From an uncultured Porphyromonadaceae bacterium (GTDB taxonomy: Bacteria; Bacteroidota; Bacteroidia; Bacteroidales; Muribaculaceae), in the NCBI GenBank assembly GCA_900541835.1, contig UQLL01000008.1, positions 1-64,000 on the forward strand: a DNA stretch of 64,000 nucleotides, read 5' to 3'. Below the pieces are notes generated by a model, which was not told the DNA's origin, did not search any database, and saw only the letters and a list, made by a program, of their open reading frames with translations. Positions 17,964 through 27,242 of this stretch are shown piece by piece. Within the stretch, counting starts at the first letter, position 1. Each line of letters begins with the position of its first letter. The translations under genes were made by a program, and so were the position numbers.

Positions 17964-20900
17964 TTACTTTTCAGTGACTGTGAGGATGCGGCCTGCGCTG
18001 TGGGCGACGATCAGGGGGGCGTATTGGCTCTGTGCGGTGGCTATGCCGAGGGCGAACTCGCCCTGCTGCTGCACGTAGCAGTCGTAGGTGAGGGTATGGA
18101 CGCCTTTGCCGAGGTGGCTGATGAAGAGGTTGGTCTGGGAGTTGCGGGGTTCGTAGTAGTATCCGGTCATCTGTCGCCACACGTAGTGGGGTAGCTGGTC
18201 GGCGGGTTCGAGGCAGGCGGCTCGCTCGTCGGTGACGGCGACGTATTCGAGGTCGCGGCCGACGGTCAGGGTGAGGGTGACGCGGACGCGGTCGCCGACA
18301 TTGAGCTTGTCGGTCTTTATGGCCTGCTCTCCGGCCTCGGTGGTGCGGATGACGTACAGCTCCTTGGTGATGGAGAGGTCTTCGACGCTGGCGTTGCGTA
18401 CGTCGGCCATCGGCTGGATGTACTGGCTGAGTACTCCGCCCCAGGCGGGATGGCTGCCTGGCTTGCTGACTGTGAGCTGGGCGCCGGAGGCCTTGTGCAG
18501 GTCGAGCGGCATGGTGAACTCGCCTGTGAGGGCCTGGACTCGGCTCGGTTCGAGAGTTTTGCCTCCGAGGGTGATGACGGACGGCTTGGAAGAATCGGTC
18601 CAGTCGGTGCCGGAGGTGAGTATGGCGTAGACCACCTCGGCGAGGTTGCGGTTGCGGCCCCAGTCCTGTGCCTGGCGCTGGAGCACGAGCCACTGGCGCA
18701 GGCCGTCTATCTCCTTGGCCCCGGGCTCTATTTCGGAGAAGGCTTCGAGCACCTGGGCGGTGCATATGAGGGGCCCGGAGGAGGTGAAGACGGAGCGTAG
18801 GTTGTCGTACCACATACCCTTGCCGGGTGCGGTGATGGTCTTCTGTCGGAGTGATTCGAGGATGAGTCGGGCATTAGTCTTGTCGCCGGAGCGGGCGAGG
18901 AGGGTGGCGGCGGTGGCGGCGTCGTAGATGTCGAGCGTGCGCCACTGTTTTGCCAGTTCTCGCATGGTGAGGGAGCGTAGCCGGGCCACGTCGCCGGACG
19001 CTGGCTTGTCGTAGAAGCTGCGGATGTAGAAGTAGCTGAGCATGGTCTGGAGGGGGAAGGGCCATTTCTCGCGCTGTGAGCGACGGTAGATGTCGAGCAC
19101 TTCCTTGTCGCAGAAGCCGAGGGCGTGGTCTGTCATGTCGGCTATGTCTTTGTTTCCGGGCAGGCAGTCCATCTGTCTGAGCTGGCCGAGGTATAGTAGC
19201 ACGGATGAGCTTAGGTAGAGCGACGGGTCCATGCCGGGCATCCACTGCCAGCCGCCGGATGATGTCTGCAGCCCCTGTATCTTCCTAATCAGCGAAGCCT
19301 GGGCGGCGCGGTTGGCGGCGGAGTCGAGCAGGTCTATGAGCCTGGACATACGCAGGGTCTCTGCGGATGCGTTGTTGAGCCAGATGGTGTTGCTCAGCGC
19401 GATGGTTTTCAGCTCGGCGTTCTTCTGCAGGTTGGAGACGAGCGGCGAGTTGGCCTTGTCGGCGTTCCATAGGCGGAGCGCCTGGCCGATCTTGGGATAC
19501 TTGTTGGCGAGGCCCATGCTGAGGGCGTTACCGTAGTAGGCGTAGATGAGGCTTAGTAGGTTGTCGGACTCCGGCGTGGAGATGTCGGGCAGAGCGGTGA
19601 GACAGTACCACACGGGGTTGTCGCAGTATTGCAGGGTGATGTTGCCAGACTTGTAGTCGGGGAGCTTGACGGAGAAGTCGTTCTGCTTCGGGTCAAGGTA
19701 GAAGTCAGTGGACTCGGTTACGGGCGAAGATGAGGGGAGAATGCCTACGAGGGCCTGTTCCACGTCGGCGAAGTTGCCGGCCTGTGCCCGGGAGCGCACG
19801 GCGATGGTCTGTACGTCGGTCGGGACCGTGTAGGGGAGAGCTATTACCCGGCTGCCGTGGGCGGGTACGTCGGCGGCGACGGTCTCTACTCGGCTGAGGA
19901 CATTGCCGGTGAGCGGCTCGAGGATCTCGATGACGCCTGTGAGGGTCTGTGCCTTGTCCGTATTATTGTATAATGTGGCACGGAGCTGGGCGTCGTCGCC
20001 GGTGCGGAGGAAGCGTGGCGCGAGCGACTGCACCATGACGGGCTTGGAGGCTACGGAGAAGAGCTTTGTCTTGGCCGTGCGCATGTCGGTGTCGTAGCCG
20101 AGCAGCTGGAACTGCCAGGTGGTGTTAAAGTCGGGGACGCGGAAGACGACGTCGAGTCGGCCTTCTTTGTCGCTGACCAGAGAGGGGTCGAAGAAGGCGA
20201 GGGGGCACTCGATGGGCCGGATTTCCTCTTTGTTGGGTTTGCCGTTGCCCGACACCACCACTTCTTCGAGGGTGCCGGTGGCGGCCTGCTTCATTTTTGC
20301 GCCGGAGTCGGCGAGGTCGGCGCTTTCTTCCTCCTGGACGACTGGGGCGGATTCCATTTTCATCTCGTTGCGGACGCCGCGCACACGTACGCCGGCGGCC
20401 ATCATCGGCATGGGCCTCTCGTACATCCTATAGCCATCGAACAGGGGGGTGCCGTAGGTGTTGATTTTGGGCGCAATGAATGTGAAGTAGCGTCCTCTGC
20501 TGGTGGTCTTGTCGTAGGTCCAGATGGGGTGTGGCAGGGTATAGCGGCCTACCATCAGGGGCTGGGTATAGGACTTGCCGGGGGAGAAATTCCAGTTGAA
20601 GTCATAGATGGCGTTGAGGGCCTTGTCCGACATCACGGCCAGGACGGGGATGCGTCCGGGGTTGCCGGTGACGGTGTTGCGGAAGCGGAACGTCCATGTC
20701 TCCTCGGTGCCGGGACGGATCTTGTCGCGGAAGGTCTCGACTTGTACCTGCAGCTCTTCCGTGTCCGAGATGGACTGGATGGTGACGGTGCGGTCGGCAG
20801 GCTGGAAATCGTGGACGCTGATGAAGGTTACGAACACCTTCTTGCCATCCTTGGGCGCGGGTACTTCAACCTGTATGTTTCTGCCGTCGGGGTAGATCCA

Positions 20901-23636
20901 CTTGGTGGAGACGAGGGTAGTGTCGGAGACTACCTGGCAGAGCAGGGCGCCGCCGAAGCTGTTGCCGACAGTGACTTTTACCTTAGATGCGTCGGCAGGG
21001 GCGGTAATTAAGGACTCGGGAAGCCAAATCTGGGTGAGATAGGGCGGTTGCTTGTCGTCGGAGCGGAAGATGACAACCTTGTCGGATGTCTTGACCGACG
21101 GGTCGGACTTCATGACGAAGTCAAAGGTGTATTCCCCGGAGGGAATGTCGCTGAGGGGCAGCGAGAACGAGGGGGCCATGAAGGAACCCTCCTTCACGAC
21201 TTTGCCGTCGGTGGCACACATCTTATATGTAAGCTCGGCAGGCTGGGCTTTGTCGGCAGCGTTAAGCAGGTCGACGGGTCCGGATAGCGTGCCGTTGCCG
21301 TCGGCACAGACTTGCGAGGGAAGGCTGGGGGATATGCGGAAGGCATGGCCAAGGCAGAACGACTCGGAGCCGCTCTGCTGGCTCTCTCCGGCAGGTGAGA
21401 CGGCAGTGGCCGAGACTGCGAAGACGCCGGTGGCGAAACGTGTGCCTTCGAGATTCTTCGTCGGCAGGGAGAAGGAGAAGCGGCCGTAGGCGTCGGCGAC
21501 GGTGTCCTGTCCGTAGGAGGCATTGTCGTTGTCGAACCACCACCAGAAGAGGGGGCGGTAGTCGACCTTGATGCTGACCTTGGCTCCGCCTACTGGCATG
21601 CCGCTGTAGGTCTTGACCAGTCCGGAGATGCGGATGTCTTGGCCCGGTTTGAACTCGGGGGCGATGGTGTCGAGCTCCACGAAGAATGTCGGGGCCTTGT
21701 ATTCGGCGACCATGATGGGCTGCGAACCGAAGGCGTTTTTGCCCTGGCGAACCACCACGCGGCAGTTGCCGAGCACACCGTCCTTGGGAAGCAGCATGCG
21801 GCCGGAGGCGCGGCCGAACTCATCGGTCTTGAGGTTGAGGCTATCGACCTCCTCGCCGTTCACATTATATAGTAAAGCTTGGAGTGTCTTGCCTGCGACG
21901 GGGGCGAAGGCCTTCTCCGTGTCGCGGTAGAGGATGGCGGCGATGCCTACCGAGTCGCCGGGGTGGTATAGAGCCAGGTCGGTGAGCACCTTGACGTTCG
22001 TGGCTTGGGGCGCCTCGTTCCAATTATTATATACATAGGAGTTGAGGCTGAAGATTTCGTTGCCGCGCTTCACCTCGACGCGCTCGTTCTTGCGGCCGAG
22101 CCTGACGGCGCCTTCGGCATCGGTGGTGCCGGCTTGCAGCAGCTTGTTGCGGTCGGGGTAGTAGTTGGCATACTGGTTGACGGTGACACCTTTGACCGGC
22201 TTCGATTCATTGGCGTCGACCACGTACAGTTTCGGGTCGATGTGGCTGTTCGAGAGGTTGGTGTAGAAGGCGGAGAGTGAGCCAATGCGGATGAGCTGGG
22301 AGTTGGAGCGGGCGGGTAGGTCGATGGCGTCCTTGAGCTGCGAAGAGGAAGATGCCACCATGGCGTAGTAACCTGCGCCGACGGCTGGGAAGGTGACCCG
22401 TACCGTGTCGCGGAAGGGGATTTCGCCGGCGACGTGTACAGGCTGGTCGCCGACGACCTTGCCGGCGAGAACCTTGCTGTTTGCTGTCCAGCTATCCTTG
22501 CCGTCGGTGTTGACGCGCACCAGCAGGAGATGGAAGTCGGAGATGTTCTCGGCCGTCACTTCTGCGGTGACAGGCTTGCCGACGAGGCTTGTCGAGCCGG
22601 GGGTGACGCGCACGCTGACGCCGCGCATCGAGTGGAGGATGTTCTCCACGGCCTTGGCGTAGTCGCTCTGCGGGAAGCGCTTGAGGGCCTCGGTGCAGAG
22701 GGTGTAATACTCCTTGCGGGTGATGGGTGCCTGGGTGTCGGAGGGCTTGTCGCCGACGAACCGAGGCACATAGTTGTCGAGGGAGAAGAGCATCACCAGT
22801 GCTGCCGGGGTGTCCTTGAGGGTAAGGTATTTGTCGTAGAGCCACTTACCTTTATGCTGCTCGTCCTGCTGTGTGTAGGCGTATGCGAGGGCGTACGGAT
22901 GGTCGGCGTTGGCTTTTTCGAGGGCTGGGTAGATCTGGTCGCGCATCACCGACGCCTTCTGTGCGGGCGATGAAACCTGCGAGGGGTCTTTGGCGAAGGG
23001 AATTACGGTCTGGCGGGCGGCGAACTCGTCGAGATACTCCACTCCTCGCCAGGCCAGGAGGTCGTAGACTGAGGGGAGGTAGGCCTCGGAGCGATTGTCG
23101 AAATCAGTGAGCAAGCCCTTGATGCGGCTGAGGGGCACGGACTGTAGCGCAACGGGGCTGGCCAGGGATTCGCTCGTCAGCTCCTGTACCTTGAGCGAGA
23201 ACATCTCCTTGCTCCACTCGTTGACGTTCTCGGGCCATTCGGCGTCGAGTGGCAGGCTGCGGCCCTCGATGCGGTAAGAGTTCTCGTCGTAATAACTGTT
23301 ATACGACTGGGCCTGGAGGGAGCGTACAATCTGCCGCCAGGGCGCCTGGAGCTTCCCGGCCACCGAGTCGCAGAGGCGCATTGAGGCGGCGAAGGAGTCG
23401 TTGGAGACCTGGCTTTTGGCTATTATTATCTGGAGGAGTGCCTTGATGGCGTTCTCGGGGTCGGCGGGCAGGGACTTGTCGAGCACTGCGCGGGCGTTCT
23501 TCTCCACCGACTCGGGGAAAGCGAAGTCGGGCTTGGCGAACGTGCCTCCGGGATTGCCCTTTCCGCCCTTGGCCGGCGCGGCGAAGAGCATTAGCGGCGC
23601 CATGACCAGCGCCAGGCATATGGGACGTAGTTTCAT
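17964..23636 (-). CDS. Alpha-2-macroglobulin-like exported protein
   Basis: This 1890-residue protein opens with a signal peptide (MKLRPICLALVMAPLMLFAA) and so acts beyond the cytoplasmic membrane. The middle and C-terminal parts match bacterial alpha-2-macroglobulins: repeated beta-sandwich (MG) domains, the ALYHPGDSVGIAAILYRDTE segment of the MG2-like region, and the FRVPDFNTTWQFQLLGYDTD segment of the A2M domain. The helical TED region follows at about residues 1330-1650, with a GGWQWMPGMDPS loop. The thioester motif CxEQ expected near residue 1360 is absent (the aligned stretch reads TPESDNLLSLIYAYYG), so covalent protease trapping is not expected. At about residues 1122-1130 there is EEVVVSGNG, which resembles the TonB box of outer-membrane receptors. 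Its role is probably in envelope defence or assembly; the exact function is unknown. Confidence 0.85.
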   Translation of the reverse strand: MKLRPICLALVMAPLMLFAAPAKGGKGNPGGTFAKPDFAFPESVEKNARAVLDKSLPADPENAIKALLQIIIAKSQVSNDSFAASMRLCDSVAGKLQAPWRQIVRSLQAQSYNSYYDENSYRIEGRSLPLDAEWPENVNEWSKEMFSLKVQELTSESLASPVALQSVPLSRIKGLLTDFDNRSEAYLPSVYDLLAWRGVEYLDEFAARQTVIPFAKDPSQVSSPAQKASVMRDQIYPALEKANADHPYALAYAYTQQDEQHKGKWLYDKYLTLKDTPAALVMLFSLDNYVPRFVGDKPSDTQAPITRKEYYTLCTEALKRFPQSDYAKAVENILHSMRGVSVRVTPGSTSLVGKPVTAEVTAENISDFHLLLVRVNTDGKDSWTANSKVLAGKVVGDQPVHVAGEIPFRDTVRVTFPAVGAGYYAMVASSSSQLKDAIDLPARSNSQLIRIGSLSAFYTNLSNSHIDPKLYVVDANESKPVKGVTVNQYANYYPDRNKLLQAGTTDAEGAVRLGRKNERVEVKRGNEIFSLNSYVYNNWNEAPQATNVKVLTDLALYHPGDSVGIAAILYRDTEKAFAPVAGKTLQALLYNVNGEEVDSLNLKTDEFGRASGRMLLPKDGVLGNCRVVVRQGKNAFGSQPIMVAEYKAPTFFVELDTIAPEFKPGQDIRISGLVKTYSGMPVGGAKVSIKVDYRPLFWWWFDNDNASYGQDTVADAYGRFSFSLPTKNLEGTRFATGVFAVSATAVSPAGESQQSGSESFCLGHAFRISPSLPSQVCADGNGTLSGPVDLLNAADKAQPAELTYKMCATDGKVVKEGSFMAPSFSLPLSDIPSGEYTFDFVMKSDPSVKTSDKVVIFRSDDKQPPYLTQIWLPESLITAPADASKVKVTVGNSFGGALLCQVVSDTTLVSTKWIYPDGRNIQVEVPAPKDGKKVFVTFISVHDFQPADRTVTIQSISDTEELQVQVETFRDKIRPGTEETWTFRFRNTVTGNPGRIPVLAVMSDKALNAIYDFNWNFSPGKSYTQPLMVGRYTLPHPIWTYDKTTSRGRYFTFIAPKINTYGTPLFDGYRMYERPMPMMAAGVRVRGVRNEMKMESAPVVQEEESADLADSGAKMKQAATGTLEEVVVSGNGKPNKEEIRPIECPLAFFDPSLVSDKEGRLDVVFRVPDFNTTWQFQLLGYDTDMRTAKTKLFSVASKPVMVQSLAPRFLRTGDDAQLRATLYNNTDKAQTLTGVIEILEPLTGNVLSRVETVAADVPAHGSRVIALPYTVPTDVQTIAVRSRAQAGNFADVEQALVGILPSSSPVTESTDFYLDPKQNDFSVKLPDYKSGNITLQYCDNPVWYCLTALPDISTPESDNLLSLIYAYYGNALSMGLANKYPKIGQALRLWNADKANSPLVSNLQKNAELKTIALSNTIWLNNASAETLRMSRLIDLLDSAANRAAQASLIRKIQGLQTSSGGWQWMPGMDPSLYLSSSVLLYLGQLRQMDCLPGNKDIADMTDHALGFCDKEVLDIYRRSQREKWPFPLQTMLSYFYIRSFYDKPASGDVARLRSLTMRELAKQWRTLDIYDAATAATLLARSGDKTNARLILESLRQKTITAPGKGMWYDNLRSVFTSSGPLICTAQVLEAFSEIEPGAKEIDGLRQWLVLQRQAQDWGRNRNLAEVVYAILTSGTDWTDSSKPSVITLGGKTLEPSRVQALTGEFTMPLDLHKASGAQLTVSKPGSHPAWGGVLSQYIQPMADVRNASVEDLSITKELYVIRTTEAGEQAIKTDKLNVGDRVRVTLTLTVGRDLEYVAVTDERAACLEPADQLPHYVWRQMTGYYYEPRNSQTNLFISHLGKGVHTLTYDCYVQQQGEFALGIATAQSQYAPLIVAHSAGRILTVTEK

Positions 23637-23981
23637 ATTGTTTCCGGTTGGTTTTGCAATGTGTGTGTTTAATAGATAACGTCGCTTGCGTGGGTAAGTT
23701 GCAGGGTCGGGATAAAAAAGTATGGTTATCCGCCATTGTGCTGTCGATGTCTATAACTGGGCTGCACCTCCGGCCCGGTGCCACCGCTGCTTTATCTTTA
23801 TGAGGTGTCATGCCCATTCTACGGCAAAGTAGTGAAATGCATCGGGATTTCGGCTTGGCCCATCTGTTTTCATATTGGTACAGAAGCGGATAGGCGTATA
23901 AAAAGTAGCGGCGCGCTATGAACAATCACGGCGCGTCGCAGGCGTTTACGTCAGGTTCAAAAAGAGTGTGGTTTTGTAAAG
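23637..23981. other. Intergenic stretch without a recognisable gene
   Basis: The 345 bases between the Spy-like gene and the A2M gene hold no convincing reading frame. I found no TAnnTTTG promoter on the minus strand here, so the A2M gene may be transcribed from a non-standard promoter or from the upstream genes. Confidence 0.4.
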
Positions 23982-24449
23982 TCAGTCGCTTTTCGGAGGC
24001 CGGTTCCCACGCATCCCGCGTAGTTTTTCACGGAATTTCCGCTCCGCCTCCTTCATTGAGAATATTTGTTTCGGAGAGAGAAACGTCTTGAATCTCTCTT
24101 CGTATTTCTTTTCTATGGCCAGGTCCTGCTCATGTCCGCGAATCATTTCGTCGGTGGCGGCAGTGTAATCGGCATCGGTGGGATTGTCGAGTTTCTTCAC
24201 GCGGACCATTGCACGCCGGACCTGGTTCATGTTGGCTTCCTTCTCTTCGGTCATCTGCGTATAGACGGTGATGAACTGTTTCTGCTGGTCTTCGCGCAGC
24301 TTCATTTCCTGGGCGAGGAACCGGAGCTTGAAGTCGTGCATCTCTTTGCGCCAGTTATCGCCGCTGTTCGCCTTCTTTTTCCTGTCGGCATAGGCGGGTA
24401 CTGACATCAGCAGCATGGCCAGCATTATTATTAACGTCTTTGTTTTCAT
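23982..24449 (-). CDS. Spy/CpxP-like periplasmic protein
   Basis: The 155-residue product starts with a clear signal peptide (MKTKTLIIMLAMLLMSVPAYA). The rest is a highly charged, all-helical domain, with MKLREDQQKQFITVYTQM and then LSPKQIFSMKEAERKFREKL. The helical hairpin repeated around an LT/LS-x-x-Q motif is the pattern of Spy/CpxP-type periplasmic chaperones or metal-stress sensors. It lies 2 bp after the preceding membrane-protein gene, so the two are translationally linked. In many Bacteroidetes this pair follows an ECF sigma gene; none is present here. Confidence 0.65.
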   Translation of the reverse strand: MKTKTLIIMLAMLLMSVPAYADRKKKANSGDNWRKEMHDFKLRFLAQEMKLREDQQKQFITVYTQMTEEKEANMNQVRRAMVRVKKLDNPTDADYTAATDEMIRGHEQDLAIEKKYEERFKTFLSPKQIFSMKEAERKFREKLRGMRGNRPPKSD

Positions 24450-24451
24450 GA

Positions 24452-24970
24452 TTATTGTCTTTGGTCTGATTCTGCCAGGGCGTCGATGTCCATGTTGGCG
24501 TACTGTGCGTCGAAATCGTAGTCGAAAGCCTTTTCGAAGTCGTTGAAGTCGGAGTAGGAGTCCTGTATATCGTCTTCGAGCGCCATGTCGGCCTCGGTGT
24601 CGTGGACGGTGGCGTCGGAAATCTGGATGTCGGCCTGGATTTCAGGGGTGGCGACGGCCTGTGCGATGGCCTGTGGCGGGTTTTCGAGCGAGACGGGCTG
24701 CGTCAGGTCTATGGCGAGCGGCTCGTTGATGACTTGTTGCTGGGCTATGTTGAAGACCTTCATCATGCACCATATGCCTGCGAACATTGCCGCAAGGGCG
24801 ATATAGGGGCGGATTTTCTGCCAGAAGGTGGGGACCACGCGGTGGCGGTACTCAGGCAACGGGCCGCGCTCCGACTCCACACGTGCGTAGACGCCTTCGA
24901 GGAATCCCTCGGGGGCGCGATAGCCTGCGTCGCGGCCGAACTTTTCGATGATTTTGTCGTCGTTGCTCAT
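24452..24970 (-). CDS. Single-pass membrane protein, anti-sigma-like, unknown function
   Basis: The 172-residue protein has about 50 cytoplasmic-type residues (MSNDDKIIEKFGRDAGYRAP), one membrane helix around residues 51-68 (IRPYIALAAMFAGIWCMM), then an acidic periplasmic tail of about 100 residues rich in Asp and Glu. Architecture and pairing with a Spy-like gene resemble anti-sigma factors of ECF systems. No zinc-binding HxxxCxxC motif is seen and there is no adjacent sigma factor, so the assignment is only a suggestion. Confidence 0.5.
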   Translation of the reverse strand: MSNDDKIIEKFGRDAGYRAPEGFLEGVYARVESERGPLPEYRHRVVPTFWQKIRPYIALAAMFAGIWCMMKVFNIAQQQVINEPLAIDLTQPVSLENPPQAIAQAVATPEIQADIQISDATVHDTEADMALEDDIQDSYSDFNDFEKAFDYDFDAQYANMDIDALAESDQRQ

Positions 24971-25320
24971 GATTGTGCGTTATACTCCGTTGACAACAAA
25001 AGGTGTCAAAGGTTTAAGGGTGGAATGGGCTACAAAAGAGGCTGAAGTGTTAATCGGTGTTAAAATAAGGCGGAGACTCAACCTTTCGGGTCCTGGCTGT
25101 GTTTTACAATCAAACAACAAAGACAATCGTTTCATGATGTTAGGTTAGTTCGAAAAAGTATTATGTAAAACACGCAGAACAGGCTGGTCGTGAGACCGGC
25201 CTGCTTTGTTTTCATGTACGGGGATGCGCTCCCGCGCCGGGCAGATGCTTGGTGGCAGTGCCAAAACAGGGGCGAAAGGATGAGTTGAGCGTTCGTACCC
25301 AAAGTGTCGCAGGTGTGTTT
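24971..25320. other. Intergenic stretch between folC and the membrane-protein gene
   Basis: There is no convincing gene in these 350 bases. On the minus strand a degenerate promoter (TTTG, 18 nt, AACCTTTG near 25014-25007) could serve the downstream gene pair. The folC terminator-like hairpin lies at 25180-25203. Confidence 0.4.
25180..25203 (-). terminator. Terminator-like hairpin after folC
   Basis: CAGGCTGGTC (25180-25189) pairs with GACCGGCCTG (25194-25203) through 10 bp with one G-T wobble and a GTGA loop. T-rich sequence is moderate on both sides. It lies about 120 bp beyond the folC stop. Confidence 0.5.
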
Positions 25321-26619
25321 TTATGGAGCCACATCGGCGAGGTAGTCGGCAACGACGAAGGTGGACCCTCCGATGAAGATGAGGTCCTGGGGTGCTGCGA
25401 AGCCGAGCGCCTGGTCGAGTGCCTCCGGCACGGAGCCGGAGAGCATGCCTTGGAGTCCGAAGTCGGCGGCGATGTCTGCGAGCTGCTCCACGGGCATGGC
25501 ACGCGGCACCGACGACTGCGTGAAGTAGTAATTGGCCTCGGTTGGCAGCAGCGGCATAATGTGTTCTACGTCTTTGTCGCCCACGAATCCTATGATGAGG
25601 TGCAGCTGGCTTTCGGGGTGGAGGAGATGCCACTTCTGGAGTTGGGCGGAGTTGCTTTCCATGCCGGCTATGTTATGGCCGGTGTCGCAGATGATGGTTG
25701 GGTTTTCGCCGGTCTGCATCCAGCGGCCCATGAGGCCGGTCATCTCGCAGACTCGCTCGAAGCCTCGTGCGATGGCGTCGGGTGAGGTGGGATGGCTTTC
25801 CAGGCGGGCCAGGGCGTGCAGGGCCGTGAGGATGTTGTGCGCCTGGTAGTCGCCGCCGAGGGGGCACCAGGCCTCGATGCCGAGCGGGTGGGTGACGTGC
25901 CAGGCTCCGGACCGCTTGTCGCGTTCGATGCTGAAGGCAAAGGGATTGTCTGAGGCGAAGAGCAGCGGCGCATTCATCTCTCGGGCCTTCTGCTCGAATA
26001 CGGGGGCCGTCTCGGGATTGCGCTCGCCGATGACCACGGGTACACTTTCTTTTATTATGCCGGCCTTCTCCCAGGCGATCTGCGGCAAGGTGTCGCCAAG
26101 GAACTGCGTATGGTCGTAGCTGACGTTGGTGATGACGCTCAGCTGCGGGGTGATGATGTTGGTGGAGTCGAGGCGGCCGCCCATGCCGGTCTCGATGATG
26201 GCGATGTCGACGTGGGAGCTGGCGAAGAAGTCGAAGGCCATTGCCATGGTAAGCTCGAAGAAGGATGGGGCGTCGGGGCCCGGCTCCACGGCGTGGCGCT
26301 CTACGAAGTCGGCCACGGCGCCGCGCGGTATCATGCTGCCGTTGACGCGTATGCGCTCGCGGAAGTCGACCAAGTGCGGCGAGGTGTAGAGCCCTACCTT
26401 GTAGCCCTGGGCCTGGAGGGCGGCGGCCATGAGGTGGCTGACGGAGCCCTTGCCGTTGGTTCCGGCGATGTGCACCGTCGGGAAGCGCTTGTGAGGGTGG
26501 TCGAGCGCGGCGTCGAGCGCCTGGACGCGTTCCAGTCCAGGTTTGTAGGCCGCCGCGCCGATGCGCTGGAACATCGGCAGCTGTCCGAAGAGGTAGTCGA
26601 GTGCCTGTGGGTATTGCAT
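25321..26619 (-). CDS. folC: Bifunctional folylpolyglutamate/dihydrofolate synthase
   Basis: FolC adds glutamate to dihydropteroate and to tetrahydrofolates in the cytoplasm. The 432-residue protein has the P-loop GTNGKGSVSH at about residues 53-62, the folate-site segment TSPHLVDFRERIRVNG, the Mg/ATP segment ETGMGGRLDSTNII and the Mur-ligase-type NVSYDHTQFLG. The start is 2 bp after the stop of the second chromate-transporter gene, so folC is probably the third gene of that operon. Confidence 0.93.
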   Translation of the reverse strand: MQYPQALDYLFGQLPMFQRIGAAAYKPGLERVQALDAALDHPHKRFPTVHIAGTNGKGSVSHLMAAALQAQGYKVGLYTSPHLVDFRERIRVNGSMIPRGAVADFVERHAVEPGPDAPSFFELTMAMAFDFFASSHVDIAIIETGMGGRLDSTNIITPQLSVITNVSYDHTQFLGDTLPQIAWEKAGIIKESVPVVIGERNPETAPVFEQKAREMNAPLLFASDNPFAFSIERDKRSGAWHVTHPLGIEAWCPLGGDYQAHNILTALHALARLESHPTSPDAIARGFERVCEMTGLMGRWMQTGENPTIICDTGHNIAGMESNSAQLQKWHLLHPESQLHLIIGFVGDKDVEHIMPLLPTEANYYFTQSSVPRAMPVEQLADIAADFGLQGMLSGSVPEALDQALGFAAPQDLIFIGGSTFVVADYLADVAP

Positions 26620-26621
26620 GG

Positions 26622-27230
26622 TCAGAAAGGATAGTAGAGAAGAAAGCCGGCGATTCCGGCCAGGATGATGATGCTTATCGGGTGTATCTTGATTTTCCTG
26701 CCTCGCCAGGGGTAGGGGAAGTAGACGAGGCAGAGGGCGGCGGCGCAGATGGCGATGGAGGCCACGAGGTTGCCGGTGGTGCCCTGGGGGTTGAAGTTAG
26801 CCTTGTTCATGAGCAGGATGGCCGCCGAGGCTATCAGTCCTATGACGACGGGCCGCAGGCCGGAGAAGATGCCCTTGACCACGCCGCTCTCCTGGTGGCG
26901 GCGGATGACGTGGGAGCTGTAGAGGCAGAGGATGAAGGAGGGGAGCACCACTGCCAGTGTGGCGGCGCAGGCGCCCAGCAGTCCCCAGTAGACGGCGTTG
27001 AACTCCGGGTACTGGAGCGGCGCCGTGTAGCCTATGTATGTGGCGGAGTTTATGCCGATGGGTCCGGGCGTCATCTGCGAGATGGCCACGATGTCGGTGA
27101 ACATCTGCTGGCTTATCCAGCCGGGCTGCACCACCAGGCGCTCCACCAGCGACAGCATGGCGTAGCCGCCGCCGAAGCCGAAGAGGCCGATTTGCAGGTA
27201 TGCCCAGATGAGTCGCAGGTAGATGTTCAT
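26622..27230 (-). CDS. Chromate-transporter family protein, second half-size subunit
   Basis: This 202-residue, about six-helix membrane protein has the CHR-family start QIGLFGFGGGYAMLSLVE and a PGPIGINSATYIGY loop. Full-size ChrA has two such domains; here each is a separate gene, a known short-chain CHR arrangement. It lies 12 bp after its partner. Substrate may be chromate or another oxyanion; the sequence does not decide. Confidence 0.85.
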   Translation of the reverse strand: MNIYLRLIWAYLQIGLFGFGGGYAMLSLVERLVVQPGWISQQMFTDIVAISQMTPGPIGINSATYIGYTAPLQYPEFNAVYWGLLGACAATLAVVLPSFILCLYSSHVIRRHQESGVVKGIFSGLRPVVIGLIASAAILLMNKANFNPQGTTGNLVASIAICAAALCLVYFPYPWRGRKIKIHPISIIILAGIAGFLLYYPF

Positions 27231-27242
27231 GACGGTGTCGGG

